This document shows positions 9,432 through 18,234 of a stretch of DNA of 64,000 nt, in pieces. Location of the stretch: assembly GCF_036784765.1 (NCBI RefSeq), contig NZ_CP136651.1, forward strand, positions 2,852,001-2,916,000, given 5' to 3'. The notes below the pieces were generated by a model. That model was not told where the DNA came from. It ran no database searches and saw only the letters and a list, made by a program, of their open reading frames with translations. The stretch comes from Novosphingobium sp. ZN18A2. Its GTDB lineage: Bacteria > Pseudomonadota > Alphaproteobacteria > Sphingomonadales > Sphingomonadaceae. Positions within the stretch are counted from its first letter, which is position 1. Every line of letters starts with the position of its first letter. Position numbers and translations under genes: made by a program.

Positions 9432-10444
9432 ACGCAAACGATCTCCCGCTGGCCGGGCCGGCCCAGCGCATGCAGAAGTGCATCGTCCGCCTGTCTTTCC
9501 ATGAAGGCCGGTTTGCCGGTGATTCCCTGCCATTGCAATGCGACCAGCACCTGCCCGATCGCGCCGCCCAGCGTCTCGCCGGGGCCGAGCAGCACGATCC
9601 GGTCTGGCGCGAATTCGCGGATCGCGACGGTCATTGCCAGCGTGAAATCATAGGTGTCGAGGATCTGCGCGCCGAAGGTATAGTCCCACAACGCTCGCGT
9701 ATCGGTGGAGAACCTGCGCCAGATCGCACCGCGCCCGTCGATCAGAGGAATGTGCGGCTGGCTGAACCATTCGTGTGGCAACATGGCCCGCGCAGCTTTG
9801 GCGCTGCCCGCCATCAGCGGCGTGTGGAATGGGCCGTTGCCGGGCAGGCGCATCGGATCGCGCGGGAGGTGCGGCAAGTCCTTTTCCAACGCGTCGAGCG
9901 CGGGCGGCGCACCCGCGACAACCAGCATCCCGCCCAGCCGGATGGAAGGCAGCGCGCCATGCTTCGCGCAAGCCGCCTCGACCGCGCGGGCCAGCGCGGG
10001 ATCGACGCGCCATTCTTCGTCCGCCAGCACCAGAACGGCCTGCCCGCCCGCTTCGTGACGCTGCGAATTGACGCCCATCGCATCGGCAATGGCAAAGCCG
10101 TGCTCACCTGAAACCGCACCCGCGCAAGCAAGCGCGGAGTACCAGCCCATCGAGTTTCCGGTGACCGCCACCACATCGAACCGGTCACGGTCGAGGCTGA
10201 GGAAATCAAGATAGCTGGCCGCATAGATCAGCGGCGCGGCCACGTCCCCGCGCGTGTGGAGCGCGGGCGAAAACCGTGCCGCACCGTCCAGCGCGGTCAG
10301 CGTTTCAGCCCCTTTTCCGACGCGCATCGCATCGAACCGCGCCAGTTCGGGCCGCGCGGCGTGGTGGCGCGCCAGATAGCCGAGGTCCGGCGCGTTGTAG
10401 GTGCCGCGTCCGGGGCAGACGACAAGGACGGATTCCTTAGCCAT
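9428..10444 (-). CDS. ACP S-malonyltransferase-like (acyltransferase) protein
   Basis: A 338-residue protein with the nucleophile elbow GNSMG (Ser98) of FabD-type acyltransferases, and a later region NGPFHTPLM resembling the FabD active-site His segment. Overall sequence is divergent from housekeeping FabD, and no fab genes surround it. It may act on an acyl-CoA other than malonyl-CoA. I chose the ATG at 10444 over the TTG one codon upstream. The gene follows the fused E1 dehydrogenase gene across a hairpin-rich repeat, and overlaps the phosphatase gene downstream. Confidence 0.7.
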   Translation of the reverse strand: MAKESVLVVCPGRGTYNAPDLGYLARHHAARPELARFDAMRVGKGAETLTALDGAARFSPALHTRGDVAAPLIYAASYLDFLSLDRDRFDVVAVTGNSMGWYSALACAGAVSGEHGFAIADAMGVNSQRHEAGGQAVLVLADEEWRVDPALARAVEAACAKHGALPSIRLGGMLVVAGAPPALDALEKDLPHLPRDPMRLPGNGPFHTPLMAGSAKAARAMLPHEWFSQPHIPLIDGRGAIWRRFSTDTRALWDYTFGAQILDTYDFTLAMTVAIREFAPDRIVLLGPGETLGGAIGQVLVALQWQGITGKPAFMERQADDALLHALGRPGQREIVCV

Positions 10445-10452
10445 CAAATCGC

Positions 10453-10560
10453 CCCTCTCGCTTGCGGGAGGGAACGGAGTGGACCTGCGCGACCGATCCG
10501 CTTTGCGCGATCCTTGCGGATCGCGTGCCCACCCCTAACCCCTCCCGCATGCGGGAGGGG
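10453..10560. repeat. Composite palindromic intergenic repeat (REP-like)
   Basis: Three stem-loops fill the 131-bp gap. They are an imperfect palindrome CCCTCTCGC-TT-GCGGGAGGG at 10453-10472, a stem CGATCCGC/GCGGATCG at 10494-10501 with 10516-10523, and a perfect 22-bp palindrome at 10539-10560 with arms CCCCTCCCGCA. The last motif and its flank (CCCACCCCTAA) recur in inverted orientation at 34353-34386. The arrangement of two outer palindromes around a central stem resembles bacterial REP doublets. It would lie in the leader of the malonyltransferase-like gene. Confidence 0.75.
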
Positions 10561-10575
10561 GATGTTTCCTGCCGC

Positions 10576-12774
10576 CTAGCCACGCATCATCTCCCGCACT
10601 TTGGCCACGATCATGTCGCGGCTGGGCAGCGTGTAGGTGGCGGCGCGCGCCAGGGGGATGAAGCTGTCGGTCGCGGCGATGCGGGCAATTGGCTTGCCGG
10701 GCGCGCGCTCCGCGAACAGCGTCATCAGCGCCTCGCTTTGCGATCCGGTTCCGCGGCATTCGTCGACGATCAGCACCTTGCCGCACGGCGCCACCGCTTC
10801 CAGCAAAGCGTCTTCGGCCAGTGGGGCCAGCCAGCGCAAGTCGATCACGCGCACGTCGACGCCTTCCTCCTCCAGCAGCTTTTGCGCTTGCCGCGAAAGG
10901 AAGCAGCCGTTGCCGTATGTAACGATGGCGAGATCGGTGCCGTCACCATGCACGCCGGGTTCGCCCAGCCGGATGTCGCCCTCGCCCGGCGGCTGGTAAA
11001 GGCTGGTCATCAGGCCGTCGCCTTCGGCATGAAGATCGCGCATCATGTAGAGCGCGATCGGCTCCACGAACACCACCACGCGCTGTTCCTCATGCGCCAG
11101 CCGCACGCATTCGCGCAGCATCGCCACCGCGTCCGCGCCGCTGGAAGGGACAGCCAGCACCACGCCCGGCACATCACGGAAAACAGCGAGCGAGTTGTCA
11201 TTGTGGAAATGCCCGCCGAAACCGCGCTGATAGGGCAGCCCCGCGATGCGCACGACCATCGGGTTGGTATATTGCCCACCCGAAAAGAAGCTGAGCGTCG
11301 CCGCCTCGCCGCGAATCTGGTCTTCGGCATTGTGGACATAGGCAAGGAACTGGATTTCCGGAATCGGCAGCAGCCCGTTGTGCGCCGCGCCGATGCCAAG
11401 GCCCAGAATCGCCTGTTCGTCCAGCAGCGTGTTGACCACGCGCGACGATCCGAAACGCTGGTGCAGCTTCGCGGTCGCGGCATAGACCCCGCCTTTCGGC
11501 CCCACGTCCTCTCCGCACACAATCGCGTTGGGGTATTGCAGCAGCAGGTCGGCCAGCGCCCACGAGATCAGCTTTGCCATGTGCTGCGGCTTGTCCATCT
11601 GCGTGGCATCATCCGCGAACAGTGCCTGCCGCGCGCTGGCGGGGGCAAGCGGGCGTGGCAGCGCATCGGACTTTGGCGGAACGATGCTTGCCATCACTTC
11701 GGCCGCGTCTCTCAGCTTGGGCCGCGCGATTGCCAGTTCCGCCTGCCGCGCCAAAGTCTCGCCCGTATCCTCATAGAAATCGCGCACGTCCGCCGCGCTC
11801 ATCACCCCTTCCCCGACCAGCAGAGCGGCGCTGGCCAGTAGCGGGTCGCGCGCTTCGTCTTCGGCGATGCGTTCCTTGCTGAGATAGGTGCCCTGCACAT
11901 CGTTTCCGGCATGGCCGTAAAGCCGCACGGTCTTCATGTGCAGGAACACCGGCTTGCGATCATGCCGGGCGATCTGTTCCGCCTCGCGCGCGGCGCGATA
12001 GGCGTCCACCATGTCGCACCCGTCGCAGGCGATGTAGTGCAGGCCAGCGCGCTGTTCGAACTGCGCTTCGATCCAGCCTTTCGGCGTCTGCGTGGAAATG
12101 CCGATGCCGTTGTCTTCGCACAGGAAGATCATCGGCATGGGCGTGCCCTGAAATGCCGCCCAGCCTGCGGTGTTGAACGCGCCTTGCGCGGTCGAGTGGT
12201 TGGCGCTGGCATCGCCAAAGCTCGCAAGCACGACCCCGTCGTGAGCCAGCGGCGTGCCGTCCAGCTTCATCCGCCGGGCGATGCCGATGGAAAACGCCGC
12301 GCCCACCGCCTTTGGCAGATGGCTGGCGATCGTGCTGGTCTGCGGCGGGATGAACAGCCGTTTGGACCCAAGCACCTTGTGCCGCCCGCCCGAAATCGGG
12401 TCTTCGCTGGAAGCCGCGAAGGACAGCAGCATATCCCACGCCGGGTTTTCGCCGGGAACGCGGCCCGCGCGGTGAATCTGGAAAGCGGCGTCGCGGTAAT
12501 GGAGGAACGCGATGTCGTTTACGCGCAGCGCTTCGGCCAGCACCGCGTTGCCTTCGTGGCCCGAACTGCCGATGGTATAGAACCCCTCCCCGCGCGCCTG
12601 CAGCTTGCGCGACAGGCGATCGAGCTGGCGGCTCATCACCTGACTCTGGAACAGGGCGGCGGCGCGTTCGGACGCAAGGCCGACATCCGAAAGACCCAGG
12701 TTAGACCGGCGGCGCAGCGTTCCGCCACCCAGCGCGGCGAGAAACTTGGCGTGGACCTGCTCGGCAGCGTCCAT
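10576..12774 (-). CDS. Fused alpha/beta 2-oxoacid dehydrogenase E1 (TPP enzyme)
   Basis: A 732-residue protein joining an E1-alpha part (residues 1 to about 380) with an E1-beta part (from about 395). The thiamine-pyrophosphate motif reads GDAS (187-190) ... EDNGIGIS (220-227), a GDG-to-GDA variant. The beta part has the segments VCGEDVGPKGGVYAATAKLHQRFG and DEQAILGLGIGAA. By family it should decarboxylate a branched-chain or similar 2-oxoacid and pass the acyl group to a lipoyl E2. No E2 or E3 gene is near, so its partners must lie elsewhere. Its downstream neighbour on the same strand is the malonyltransferase-like gene. The exact substrate is not established. Confidence 0.82.
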   Translation of the reverse strand: MDAAEQVHAKFLAALGGGTLRRRSNLGLSDVGLASERAAALFQSQVMSRQLDRLSRKLQARGEGFYTIGSSGHEGNAVLAEALRVNDIAFLHYRDAAFQIHRAGRVPGENPAWDMLLSFAASSEDPISGGRHKVLGSKRLFIPPQTSTIASHLPKAVGAAFSIGIARRMKLDGTPLAHDGVVLASFGDASANHSTAQGAFNTAGWAAFQGTPMPMIFLCEDNGIGISTQTPKGWIEAQFEQRAGLHYIACDGCDMVDAYRAAREAEQIARHDRKPVFLHMKTVRLYGHAGNDVQGTYLSKERIAEDEARDPLLASAALLVGEGVMSAADVRDFYEDTGETLARQAELAIARPKLRDAAEVMASIVPPKSDALPRPLAPASARQALFADDATQMDKPQHMAKLISWALADLLLQYPNAIVCGEDVGPKGGVYAATAKLHQRFGSSRVVNTLLDEQAILGLGIGAAHNGLLPIPEIQFLAYVHNAEDQIRGEAATLSFFSGGQYTNPMVVRIAGLPYQRGFGGHFHNDNSLAVFRDVPGVVLAVPSSGADAVAMLRECVRLAHEEQRVVVFVEPIALYMMRDLHAEGDGLMTSLYQPPGEGDIRLGEPGVHGDGTDLAIVTYGNGCFLSRQAQKLLEEEGVDVRVIDLRWLAPLAEDALLEAVAPCGKVLIVDECRGTGSQSEALMTLFAERAPGKPIARIAATDSFIPLARAATYTLPSRDMIVAKVREMMRG

Positions 12775-12907
12775 CAGCGCGATCCGGTTTCAATTGCGAT
12801 CATCCGTGCGTCTTACGAGAGCCGCGCGGCGCGGGCAACGCCATAGCGGAGCAAACCTGCGCCGGTTCCGCTTCGCCCGGTCCGAAAATACGGCTAGGAA
12901 GGCGGGC

Positions 12908-14200
12908 ATGGTGCACCTGTCTTCGTTCGATGTCGCCGCGCTGCTTGTGGTCACGGCCGCGCTGCTCGGCTATCTCAACCATCACATCCTGCGCTTGCCG
13001 CACGTCATCGGATTGACCGTGATGGGCGCGCTCGTCGCCATCGGGTTGCTTGTCGTCAACGCGTTCATCCCCGGCGTCTCGCTTGACGACTGGGTGGCGA
13101 ACATCCTGTCGCAACTGGATTTCTCGCAGACGCTGCTTCAGGGAATGTTGAGCTTCCTGCTGTTCGCGGGCGCGCTTCACGTCGATCTGGACCGGTTGAA
13201 GAAGGACTGGCTGCCCGTCGTCCTGCTGTCCACGGTCGGCGTGCTGATTTCCACCGTGTTGGTTGGCGGCGCGCTTTACGGCGTGGCATTGGCCGCACAC
13301 CTGCCGCTGCCGGCGATATGGTGCTTCGTGTTCGGCGCGCTGATCAGCCCGACAGACCCGGTTTCGGTGCTGGGCATCCTGAAGGAAAAGGCGGTGCCGC
13401 CGTCGTTGCAGGCGGTGGTCGCCGGTGAAAGCCTGTTCAACGACGGGGTGGGGATCGTGGTTTTCCTGATCCTGCTGGGCGCGGCGGTGACGGGCACCGA
13501 ATTTTCCATCGCCGAAGGGGCCAGGCTGTTCGCCGAGGAAGCGGGCGGCGGCGTTCTGCTGGGCATCGTGATCGGCTGGCTGGGCTTCAAGGGCCTGCGC
13601 AGCATGGACGAATATGCGCTGGAGGTGCTGATCACCATCGCGGTGGTGATGGGCGGCTATGCGATTGCAGAGCCGCTGCACGTCTCCGGCCCGATCGCCA
13701 TGGCCGTCGCCGGGCTGCTGATCGGCAATTACGGCGTGACTTACGCGATGAGCGACATGACACGCGATTACGTGATCAAGTTCTGGGAGCTTATCGACGA
13801 AACGCTGAATTCCATCCTGTTCCTGCTGATCGGGCTGGAAGTGCTGGCCATCGTGCCGCACCGCAACCACCTGTTGATCGCGGCCGCCGCGGTGCCGATC
13901 GCGCTTGGCGCGCGCTGGATCGCGGTCCGTGCTTCGCTGATCGTGGTGCCGCGCGCGGAAGTGGCCTGCCACGATTCGCGGCCCGTGCTGGTCTGGGGCG
14001 GGTTGCGCGGCGGCATCTCTATCGCGCTGGCGCTGTCGTTGCCCGAAGGACCGGTCCGCAACCTGCTGCTCGCCGCAACGTTCGCAGTGGTGCTGTTCTC
14101 GGTGCTGGTCCAGCGCGCGACGCTGAACCCGTTTATCGAGCGCGCGAAAAGGGCGGCAAACCGCACCGATCCGGACCCGTCCGCGGCTTCGGGCGAATAG
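12908..14200 (+). CDS. CPA1-family sodium/proton antiporter
   Basis: A 430-residue integral membrane protein with about twelve hydrophobic segments. Family motifs are visible: FGALISPTDPVSVLGILK and VAGESLFNDGVGIVVF (the conserved ND pair of NhaP/NHE transporters), then ISIALALSLPEGPVRN near the C-terminus. It exchanges cytoplasmic Na+ (or K+) for protons at the inner membrane. The ATG at 12908 puts the first membrane helix near the N-terminus. The frame upstream overlaps the divergent E1 gene and was discarded. The C-terminal tail is short, without RCK or TrkA domains. Confidence 0.9.
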   Translation: MVHLSSFDVAALLVVTAALLGYLNHHILRLPHVIGLTVMGALVAIGLLVVNAFIPGVSLDDWVANILSQLDFSQTLLQGMLSFLLFAGALHVDLDRLKKDWLPVVLLSTVGVLISTVLVGGALYGVALAAHLPLPAIWCFVFGALISPTDPVSVLGILKEKAVPPSLQAVVAGESLFNDGVGIVVFLILLGAAVTGTEFSIAEGARLFAEEAGGGVLLGIVIGWLGFKGLRSMDEYALEVLITIAVVMGGYAIAEPLHVSGPIAMAVAGLLIGNYGVTYAMSDMTRDYVIKFWELIDETLNSILFLLIGLEVLAIVPHRNHLLIAAAAVPIALGARWIAVRASLIVVPRAEVACHDSRPVLVWGGLRGGISIALALSLPEGPVRNLLLAATFAVVLFSVLVQRATLNPFIERAKRAANRTDPDPSAASGE

Positions 14201-14282
14201 GGCGTTTTCCGATCAATCCGGATCGCAAGACCGCGCGCAGCGGCCTTGCGGCGGCGCGCGCCTAGTTGATCGAGGAGCTTTC

Positions 14283-14315
14283 GAGCGCGCCCCGGTGCAT
14301 TGCCGGGGCGCGCTC
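14283..14315. terminator. Strong hairpin between convergent antiporter and wrbA
   Basis: A perfect 13-bp stem (left 14283-14295, right 14303-14315, arms GAGCGCGCCCCGG and its complement) with a 7-nt loop lies between two convergent genes. No long T-tract follows on either strand, so it may be a transcription barrier or an RNA 3'-end stabiliser rather than a classical intrinsic terminator. Confidence 0.65.
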
Positions 14316-14341
14316 AATCGGGCTGACGCGGGGGGCGGGCG

Positions 14342-14941
14342 TCAGCCGAAAAGCTTGTTGGCGGTGTTGGCAACGCGGGCGCCAAGATAGCGCGCGCCTT
14401 CCAGTTCGGTCTCGCTCGGCTGGCGCGAACCGTCGCCGCCGGCAATCGTGGTCGCGCCATAGGGGGCGCCGCCGACCACCGTTTCATGCCCCATCTGCCC
14501 GGCGTGGCCGTAATCCAGCCCGACAACCGTCATGCCGAAGTGCAGCAGGTTGGTGATGATCGAAAACAGCGTGGTTTCCTGCCCGCCGTGCTGCGTGGCG
14601 CTGGAAGTGAACGCCGCGCCCACCTTGCCGTTAAGCGCGCCGCGCGCCCACAGCCCGCCGGCCTGGTCAAGGAACGCCGCCATCTGCGAACTGATGCGGC
14701 CAAAGCGCGTGCCGGTTCCGACAACGATCGCATCGTAGTTTTCCAGATCGGCGATGGTCGCAACGGGGGCCGCCTGGTCCAGCTTGAAGTGTGCCGCCTT
14801 CGCCACGTCTTCCGGCGCGGTTTCGGGCACGCGCTTCACGTCCACCTGGGCGCCCGCGCCGCGCGCACCGGCGGCAATCGCCTCGGCCATCGCTTCGATG
14901 TGGCCGTACGTGGAATAATAGAGGACCAGAACCTTGCTCAT
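14342..14941 (-). CDS. wrbA: NAD(P)H:quinone oxidoreductase WrbA
   Basis: A 199-residue flavodoxin-like FMN protein that performs two-electron reduction of quinones. The N-terminal phosphate loop is [14 protein letters not shown]. The WrbA-specific segments [19 protein letters not shown] and [15 protein letters not shown] are intact, as is the C-terminal [21 protein letters not shown]. Length matches the family. It is monocistronic, convergent with the antiporter gene and divergent from purC. Confidence 0.95.
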   Translation of the reverse strand: MSKVLVLYYSTYGHIEAMAEAIAAGARGAGAQVDVKRVPETAPEDVAKAAHFKLDQAAPVATIADLENYDAIVVGTGTRFGRISSQMAAFLDQAGGLWARGALNGKVGAAFTSSATQHGGQETTLFSIITNLLHFGMTVVGLDYGHAGQMGHETVVGGAPYGATTIAGGDGSRQPSETELEGARYLGARVANTANKLFG

Positions 14942-15265
14942 CGCGAATTTCCCTTTGTTGCGGGCGGACTTTCCCGCGTGGGAATGGCGCCGCCGGTTTC
15001 ATGGGAGCATATGGCCCATCCGTCCTTTTCCGGTCAGCCCGATAATCTCAAAGCGTTTGTTCGAATTTGTTGAACAGTTGCCGCTTGGCACGGTCAGGCG
15101 CGCAAGCAGGTCCGTCAGGCACGGGGGAATTCGCGCGTGATTGCGCAAGACACGCTTTTCGCATAAAGGGCGCGGGTCCGCCCCGGCAGCGCAGTCCTTA
15201 CCGGCTCGCAAATGCCGGGGCTTACCGTTTTCGCGCCAGACGCATGTTGCTAAGGATAGATGCCG
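14942..15265. other. Intergenic region between wrbA and purC
   Basis: This 324-bp gap carries the promoters of two divergent genes. A stem CCCCGGCA/TGCCGGGG (15181-15188 with 15213-15220, 24-nt loop) lies about 45 bp upstream of purC and could form in its leader. An imperfect GTTC-type repeat occurs near 15057 but does not match the GTTC-N7-GTTC LexA box. I find no aptamer that I recognise and no gene. Confidence 0.45.
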
Positions 15266-16051
15266 ATGTCCCGCCGCCGCCAGATTTACGAAGGCAAGGC
15301 CAAGATCCTCTATGAAGGTCCGGAGCCGGGCACCCTTATCCAGTATTTCAAGGACGATGCCACCGCGTTCAACGCGCAAAAGCGCGGCACGATCAGCGGC
15401 AAGGGCGTGATCAACAACCGCATCAGCGAATATGTGTTCACGCGCCTTTCGCACATCGGCATCCCCACCCACTTCATCCGCCGCCTGAACATGCGCGAAC
15501 AGCTGGTCCGGCAGGTAGAGATCGTTCCGATCGAAGTCGTGGTGCGCAACGTTGCCGCCGGTTCGATTTCCAAGCGCCTGGGGATCGAGGAAGGCGAGCC
15601 GCTGCCCCACACGCTGATCGAATATTACTACAAGGACGATGCGCTGGGCGATCCGCTGATCGCGGAAGAACACATCGCCTGCTTCGGCTGGGCCAGCAAC
15701 GAAGAGATGCAGGACATCTCTTCCATGGCGATCCGCGTGAACGATTTCATGTGCGGCATGTTCGCCGCGATCAATATCCGCCTGGTCGACTTCAAGCTGG
15801 AGTTCGGGCGCATCTGGGACGGCGACTATTCGCGCGTGATCCTGGCGGACGAGATCAGCCCCGACGGCTGCCGCCTGTGGGACATGACGACGGGCGAAAA
15901 GCTGGACAAGGATCGCTTCCGCCGCGACCTGGGCGGTGAGGAAGAAGCCTATCAGGAAGTCGCCCGCCGCCTTGGCCTGTTGCAGGACGACGCCGGGCCA
16001 AGCGAAGTGCTGGACCTTTCCACGCATCGCAAGCTGCGCGGCAAGAAGTAA
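15266..16051 (+). CDS. purC: SAICAR synthetase
   Basis: PurC condenses CAIR with aspartate using ATP to give SAICAR in purine synthesis. The 261-residue protein has the ATP-site opening [17 protein letters not shown], the conserved [21 protein letters not shown], and [31 protein letters not shown] prefer the ATG at 15266 because AAGGA (15252-15256) is then nine bases upstream. An in-frame ATG at 15260 is too close to it. No other pur gene adjoins; purS-purQ lie 8 kb away on the same strand. Confidence 0.97.
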   Translation: MSRRRQIYEGKAKILYEGPEPGTLIQYFKDDATAFNAQKRGTISGKGVINNRISEYVFTRLSHIGIPTHFIRRLNMREQLVRQVEIVPIEVVVRNVAAGSISKRLGIEEGEPLPHTLIEYYYKDDALGDPLIAEEHIACFGWASNEEMQDISSMAIRVNDFMCGMFAAINIRLVDFKLEFGRIWDGDYSRVILADEISPDGCRLWDMTTGEKLDKDRFRRDLGGEEEAYQEVARRLGLLQDDAGPSEVLDLSTHRKLRGKK

Positions 16052-16122
16052 TACCTAAGCGCGATGAGCTTGACTCATCGCGCCTTGGTATAACGCCGCT
16101 CCGGCCTTCACGGCTGGAGCGG
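16052..16122. terminator. Tandem hairpins between convergent purC and modC
   Basis: Hairpin one is a 17-bp stem with two mismatches (16052-16068 and 16074-16090, loop CTTGA). Hairpin two is an 11-bp stem with one G-T pair (16096-16106 and 16112-16122, loop TTCAC). The modC stop codon (16108-16110) sits in the loop of the second hairpin, so that structure overlaps the coding end. Neither has a clear T-tract. A bidirectional terminator role is inferred from the convergent position. Confidence 0.6.
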
Positions 16123-16743
16123 GTGAACCTCTATCCGGTGCGTCGCCAGCCGCGCCGCTTCCTCGCGGTCGTGCGTGACATAGAGGATCGGCAGCTTCAG
16201 CTCGTCGCGCACGCGCTCTATCACGCGCATGATTTCCGCGCTGCGATCGGGGTCCAGCGAGGCAAGCGGCTCGTCCATCAGCAGCGCGCGCGCGCCCGAT
16301 AGCAGCGCACGACCGATCGCCACGCGTTGCGCCTCTCCGCCCGAAAGCGTGCGCGGCTGCCGGTCGAGAAGCGCGCCGATGCCCAGGAACGCCGTCACGT
16401 CTTCCAGCGCGATCCAGCGGTCTTCGGCGCGCGCCAGCTTCCAGCCATAGAGCAGGTTCGCGCGCACCTTCATGTGCGGGAAAAGCCGGGCGTCCTGGAA
16501 CACGAAGCCCAGCCGCCGCCGGTGCGCGGGAACGTTCACGCCCGCCGCGCTGTCGAACAGCGTATCCGAGCCCACGCGCACATGGCCGGCATCGGGGGGA
16601 ACAAGGCCCGCAACCATATTGAGGATCGTCGTCTTGCCCGCGCCCGAAGGTCCGAACAGCAGCGTCAGCCCCTCGTCCGTGGCGAAACGGGCGCCGAGCA
16701 GCTGGCCGCCCAGCTGCACCCGCACATCAACGTCAAAGGACAT
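16108..16743 (-). CDS. modC: Molybdate ABC transporter ATP-binding protein (short form)
   Basis: The ATPase of the molybdate importer. Walker A is GPSGAGKT (31-38), the signature is LSGGEAQR (133-140), Walker B is ALLMDEP with ASLDPD, and the H-loop lies in VTHDREEA. At 211 residues it ends right after the ABC domain and lacks the C-terminal TOBE/Mop domain that usually senses molybdate in ModC. Feedback inhibition of the kind known for full-length ModC is therefore not expected. The start overlaps modB by 11 bp. Assignment to molybdate rests mainly on the modA and modB neighbours. Confidence 0.88.
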   Translation of the reverse strand: MSFDVDVRVQLGGQLLGARFATDEGLTLLFGPSGAGKTTILNMVAGLVPPDAGHVRVGSDTLFDSAAGVNVPAHRRRLGFVFQDARLFPHMKVRANLLYGWKLARAEDRWIALEDVTAFLGIGALLDRQPRTLSGGEAQRVAIGRALLSGARALLMDEPLASLDPDRSAEIMRVIERVRDELKLPILYVTHDREEAARLATHRIEVHPLQP

Positions 16744-17437
16744 GGCGGAACACCCTCGGGCCGTCCTTCGATCCGCGCCGCGCCAGCCATTCCGACACCA
16801 GCAGCGCGGCCAGCGACAGCGCGACGGAAACCGCGGCCAGCGTCCACACGCGCCCTTCCTGCCCCGGCACCTGCAAGGCGGAATAGATCGCAATGGGCAG
16901 GGTCTGCGTTTCGCCGGGAATGTTGGAAACGAACGTGATTGTCGCGCCGAACTCTCCCAGAGAGCGTGCGAAGCCAAGGATCGCGCCGGTCAGCACGCCA
17001 GGCAGGCTGAGCGGAAGAGCGATGGTAAGGAACCGCCGCACCCCGTTGGCGCCAAGCGAGCGCGCGGCCTGTTCGTATCGCGGGTCTATCGCTTCCAGCG
17101 AAAGGCGGATCGCGCGGACCATCAAGGGCAGGGCCATAACCGCCGCCGCGATGGCCGCGCCGGTCCAGCGGAACATCACCGTCATGCCGAAGGCGCGTTC
17201 GAGAAACGCGCCGATCGGTCCGTTCGTGCCGAACAGCAGCAATAGCACCCAGCCGACCACCACCGGCGGCAGCACCAGCGGCAGATGGACCAGCGCATCC
17301 AGCAGGAACCGCCCCGGAAAGCGCCCGCGCGCCAGCAGCCACGCGCACAGGAAGGCGAACGGCAGCACGCAGGCAACCGCCAGAAGGCTGACTTTCAGCG
17401 ATAGAAGGACGACGCCCCAATCCTCGGCCCGCAGCAC
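16733..17437 (-). CDS. modB: Molybdate ABC transporter permease
   Basis: A 234-residue inner-membrane permease with about five membrane helices and the ABC-permease EAA loop (EQAARSLGANGVRRFLTIALPLSLPGVLTG), followed by FARSLGEFGATITFVSNIPGETQTLPIAIY, highly characteristic of ModB. The frame opens with GTG at 17437, 12 bp after the modA stop. It overlaps modC by 11 bp, so modABC forms one tightly packed unit. Confidence 0.94.
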   Translation of the reverse strand: MLRAEDWGVVLLSLKVSLLAVACVLPFAFLCAWLLARGRFPGRFLLDALVHLPLVLPPVVVGWVLLLLFGTNGPIGAFLERAFGMTVMFRWTGAAIAAAVMALPLMVRAIRLSLEAIDPRYEQAARSLGANGVRRFLTIALPLSLPGVLTGAILGFARSLGEFGATITFVSNIPGETQTLPIAIYSALQVPGQEGRVWTLAAVSVALSLAALLVSEWLARRGSKDGPRVFRHVL

Positions 17438-17449
17438 CCCCGCCCCTCC

Positions 17450-18214
17450 TCAGTGCGTGCCAAAGCCGTGGCGGCGGAACGCGGCCTTCCCGCGCGGGGA
17501 CTTCAGGAAAGCAAGGAATGCTGCCGCTTCCGGATTGGAAGAGCGCGCCATCTGCGCAACCGGATAGGCGATCAGCGGATGGCTTTGCCACGGAAAGCGG
17601 CCGATCACGCGCACCTTCCCCGAAGCCAGCGCATCGGTTGCATAGACGATTCCCATCGGCGCCTGCCCCCGCTCCACCAGCGCCAGCGCGGCGCGCACGT
17701 TTTCCGCAATGGCGATGTGCGCCTTCACCGCATTCCATACATCCAGATAGCGCAGCGCGGCCTTGGCATACTTGCCCGCCGGCACCGCATCGGGATCGGC
17801 CAGCGCCAGCCGGCCGCCGCCCAGCGCCTTTGCCAGCGGAAAGCCCTTGCCGATCGAAAGACGCGAATGGCGCCCCGCAGGTTCGATCAGCACCAGCGTG
17901 TTATAAAGCAGATCGGACCGCGTGGCCTTCCGGATCAGCCCTTTGGCGGCCAGTTCGTCCATCCAGTCCTCGTCCGCCGAAACGAACAGGTCCGCCGGGG
18001 CGCCCGCTTCGATCTGGCGGGCAAGCGCGGAACTGCCCGCGAACGAGACGACGGGGCGCGGATGGCCGGTGCGGGCAAAGGCGGTTGCCGCGTCGTTCAT
18101 CGCTTCCTGCAGGCTGGCGGCGGCCAGCACCACGGGCGCCCGCGGCGCCGCCTGCGCGCAGACCGGCACGACCACGAAAAGAAAGGCGACAAGGAAACGG
18201 AACAGGCGCGACAT
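17450..18214 (-). CDS. modA: Molybdate-binding periplasmic protein
   Basis: A 254-residue solute-binding protein with a signal peptide (residues 1 to about 23, ending QAAPRA). Family segments include VLAAASLQEAMNDAATAF, FAGSSALARQIEAGAPADLFVSADEDWMDEL and RGQAPMGIVYATDA. The Ser residues of LAAAS and GSSALA are the oxyanion ligands in the family. The ATG at 18214 begins the signal peptide. It is the first gene of modABC, 20 bp after the end of the GMC oxidoreductase gene, so read-through from that gene is possible. Confidence 0.93.
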   Translation of the reverse strand: MSRLFRFLVAFLFVVVPVCAQAAPRAPVVLAAASLQEAMNDAATAFARTGHPRPVVSFAGSSALARQIEAGAPADLFVSADEDWMDELAAKGLIRKATRSDLLYNTLVLIEPAGRHSRLSIGKGFPLAKALGGGRLALADPDAVPAGKYAKAALRYLDVWNAVKAHIAIAENVRAALALVERGQAPMGIVYATDALASGKVRVIGRFPWQSHPLIAYPVAQMARSSNPEAAAFLAFLKSPRGKAAFRRHGFGTH

Positions 18215-18234
18215 CGTGCGCTGTCTAGACCACC

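Noticed and set aside
15050..15075. LexA-type SOS box upstream of wrbA
   Set aside because: The spacing between GTTC-like halves is six, not seven, and the second half is GTTG; not a convincing match to GTTC-N7-GTTC.
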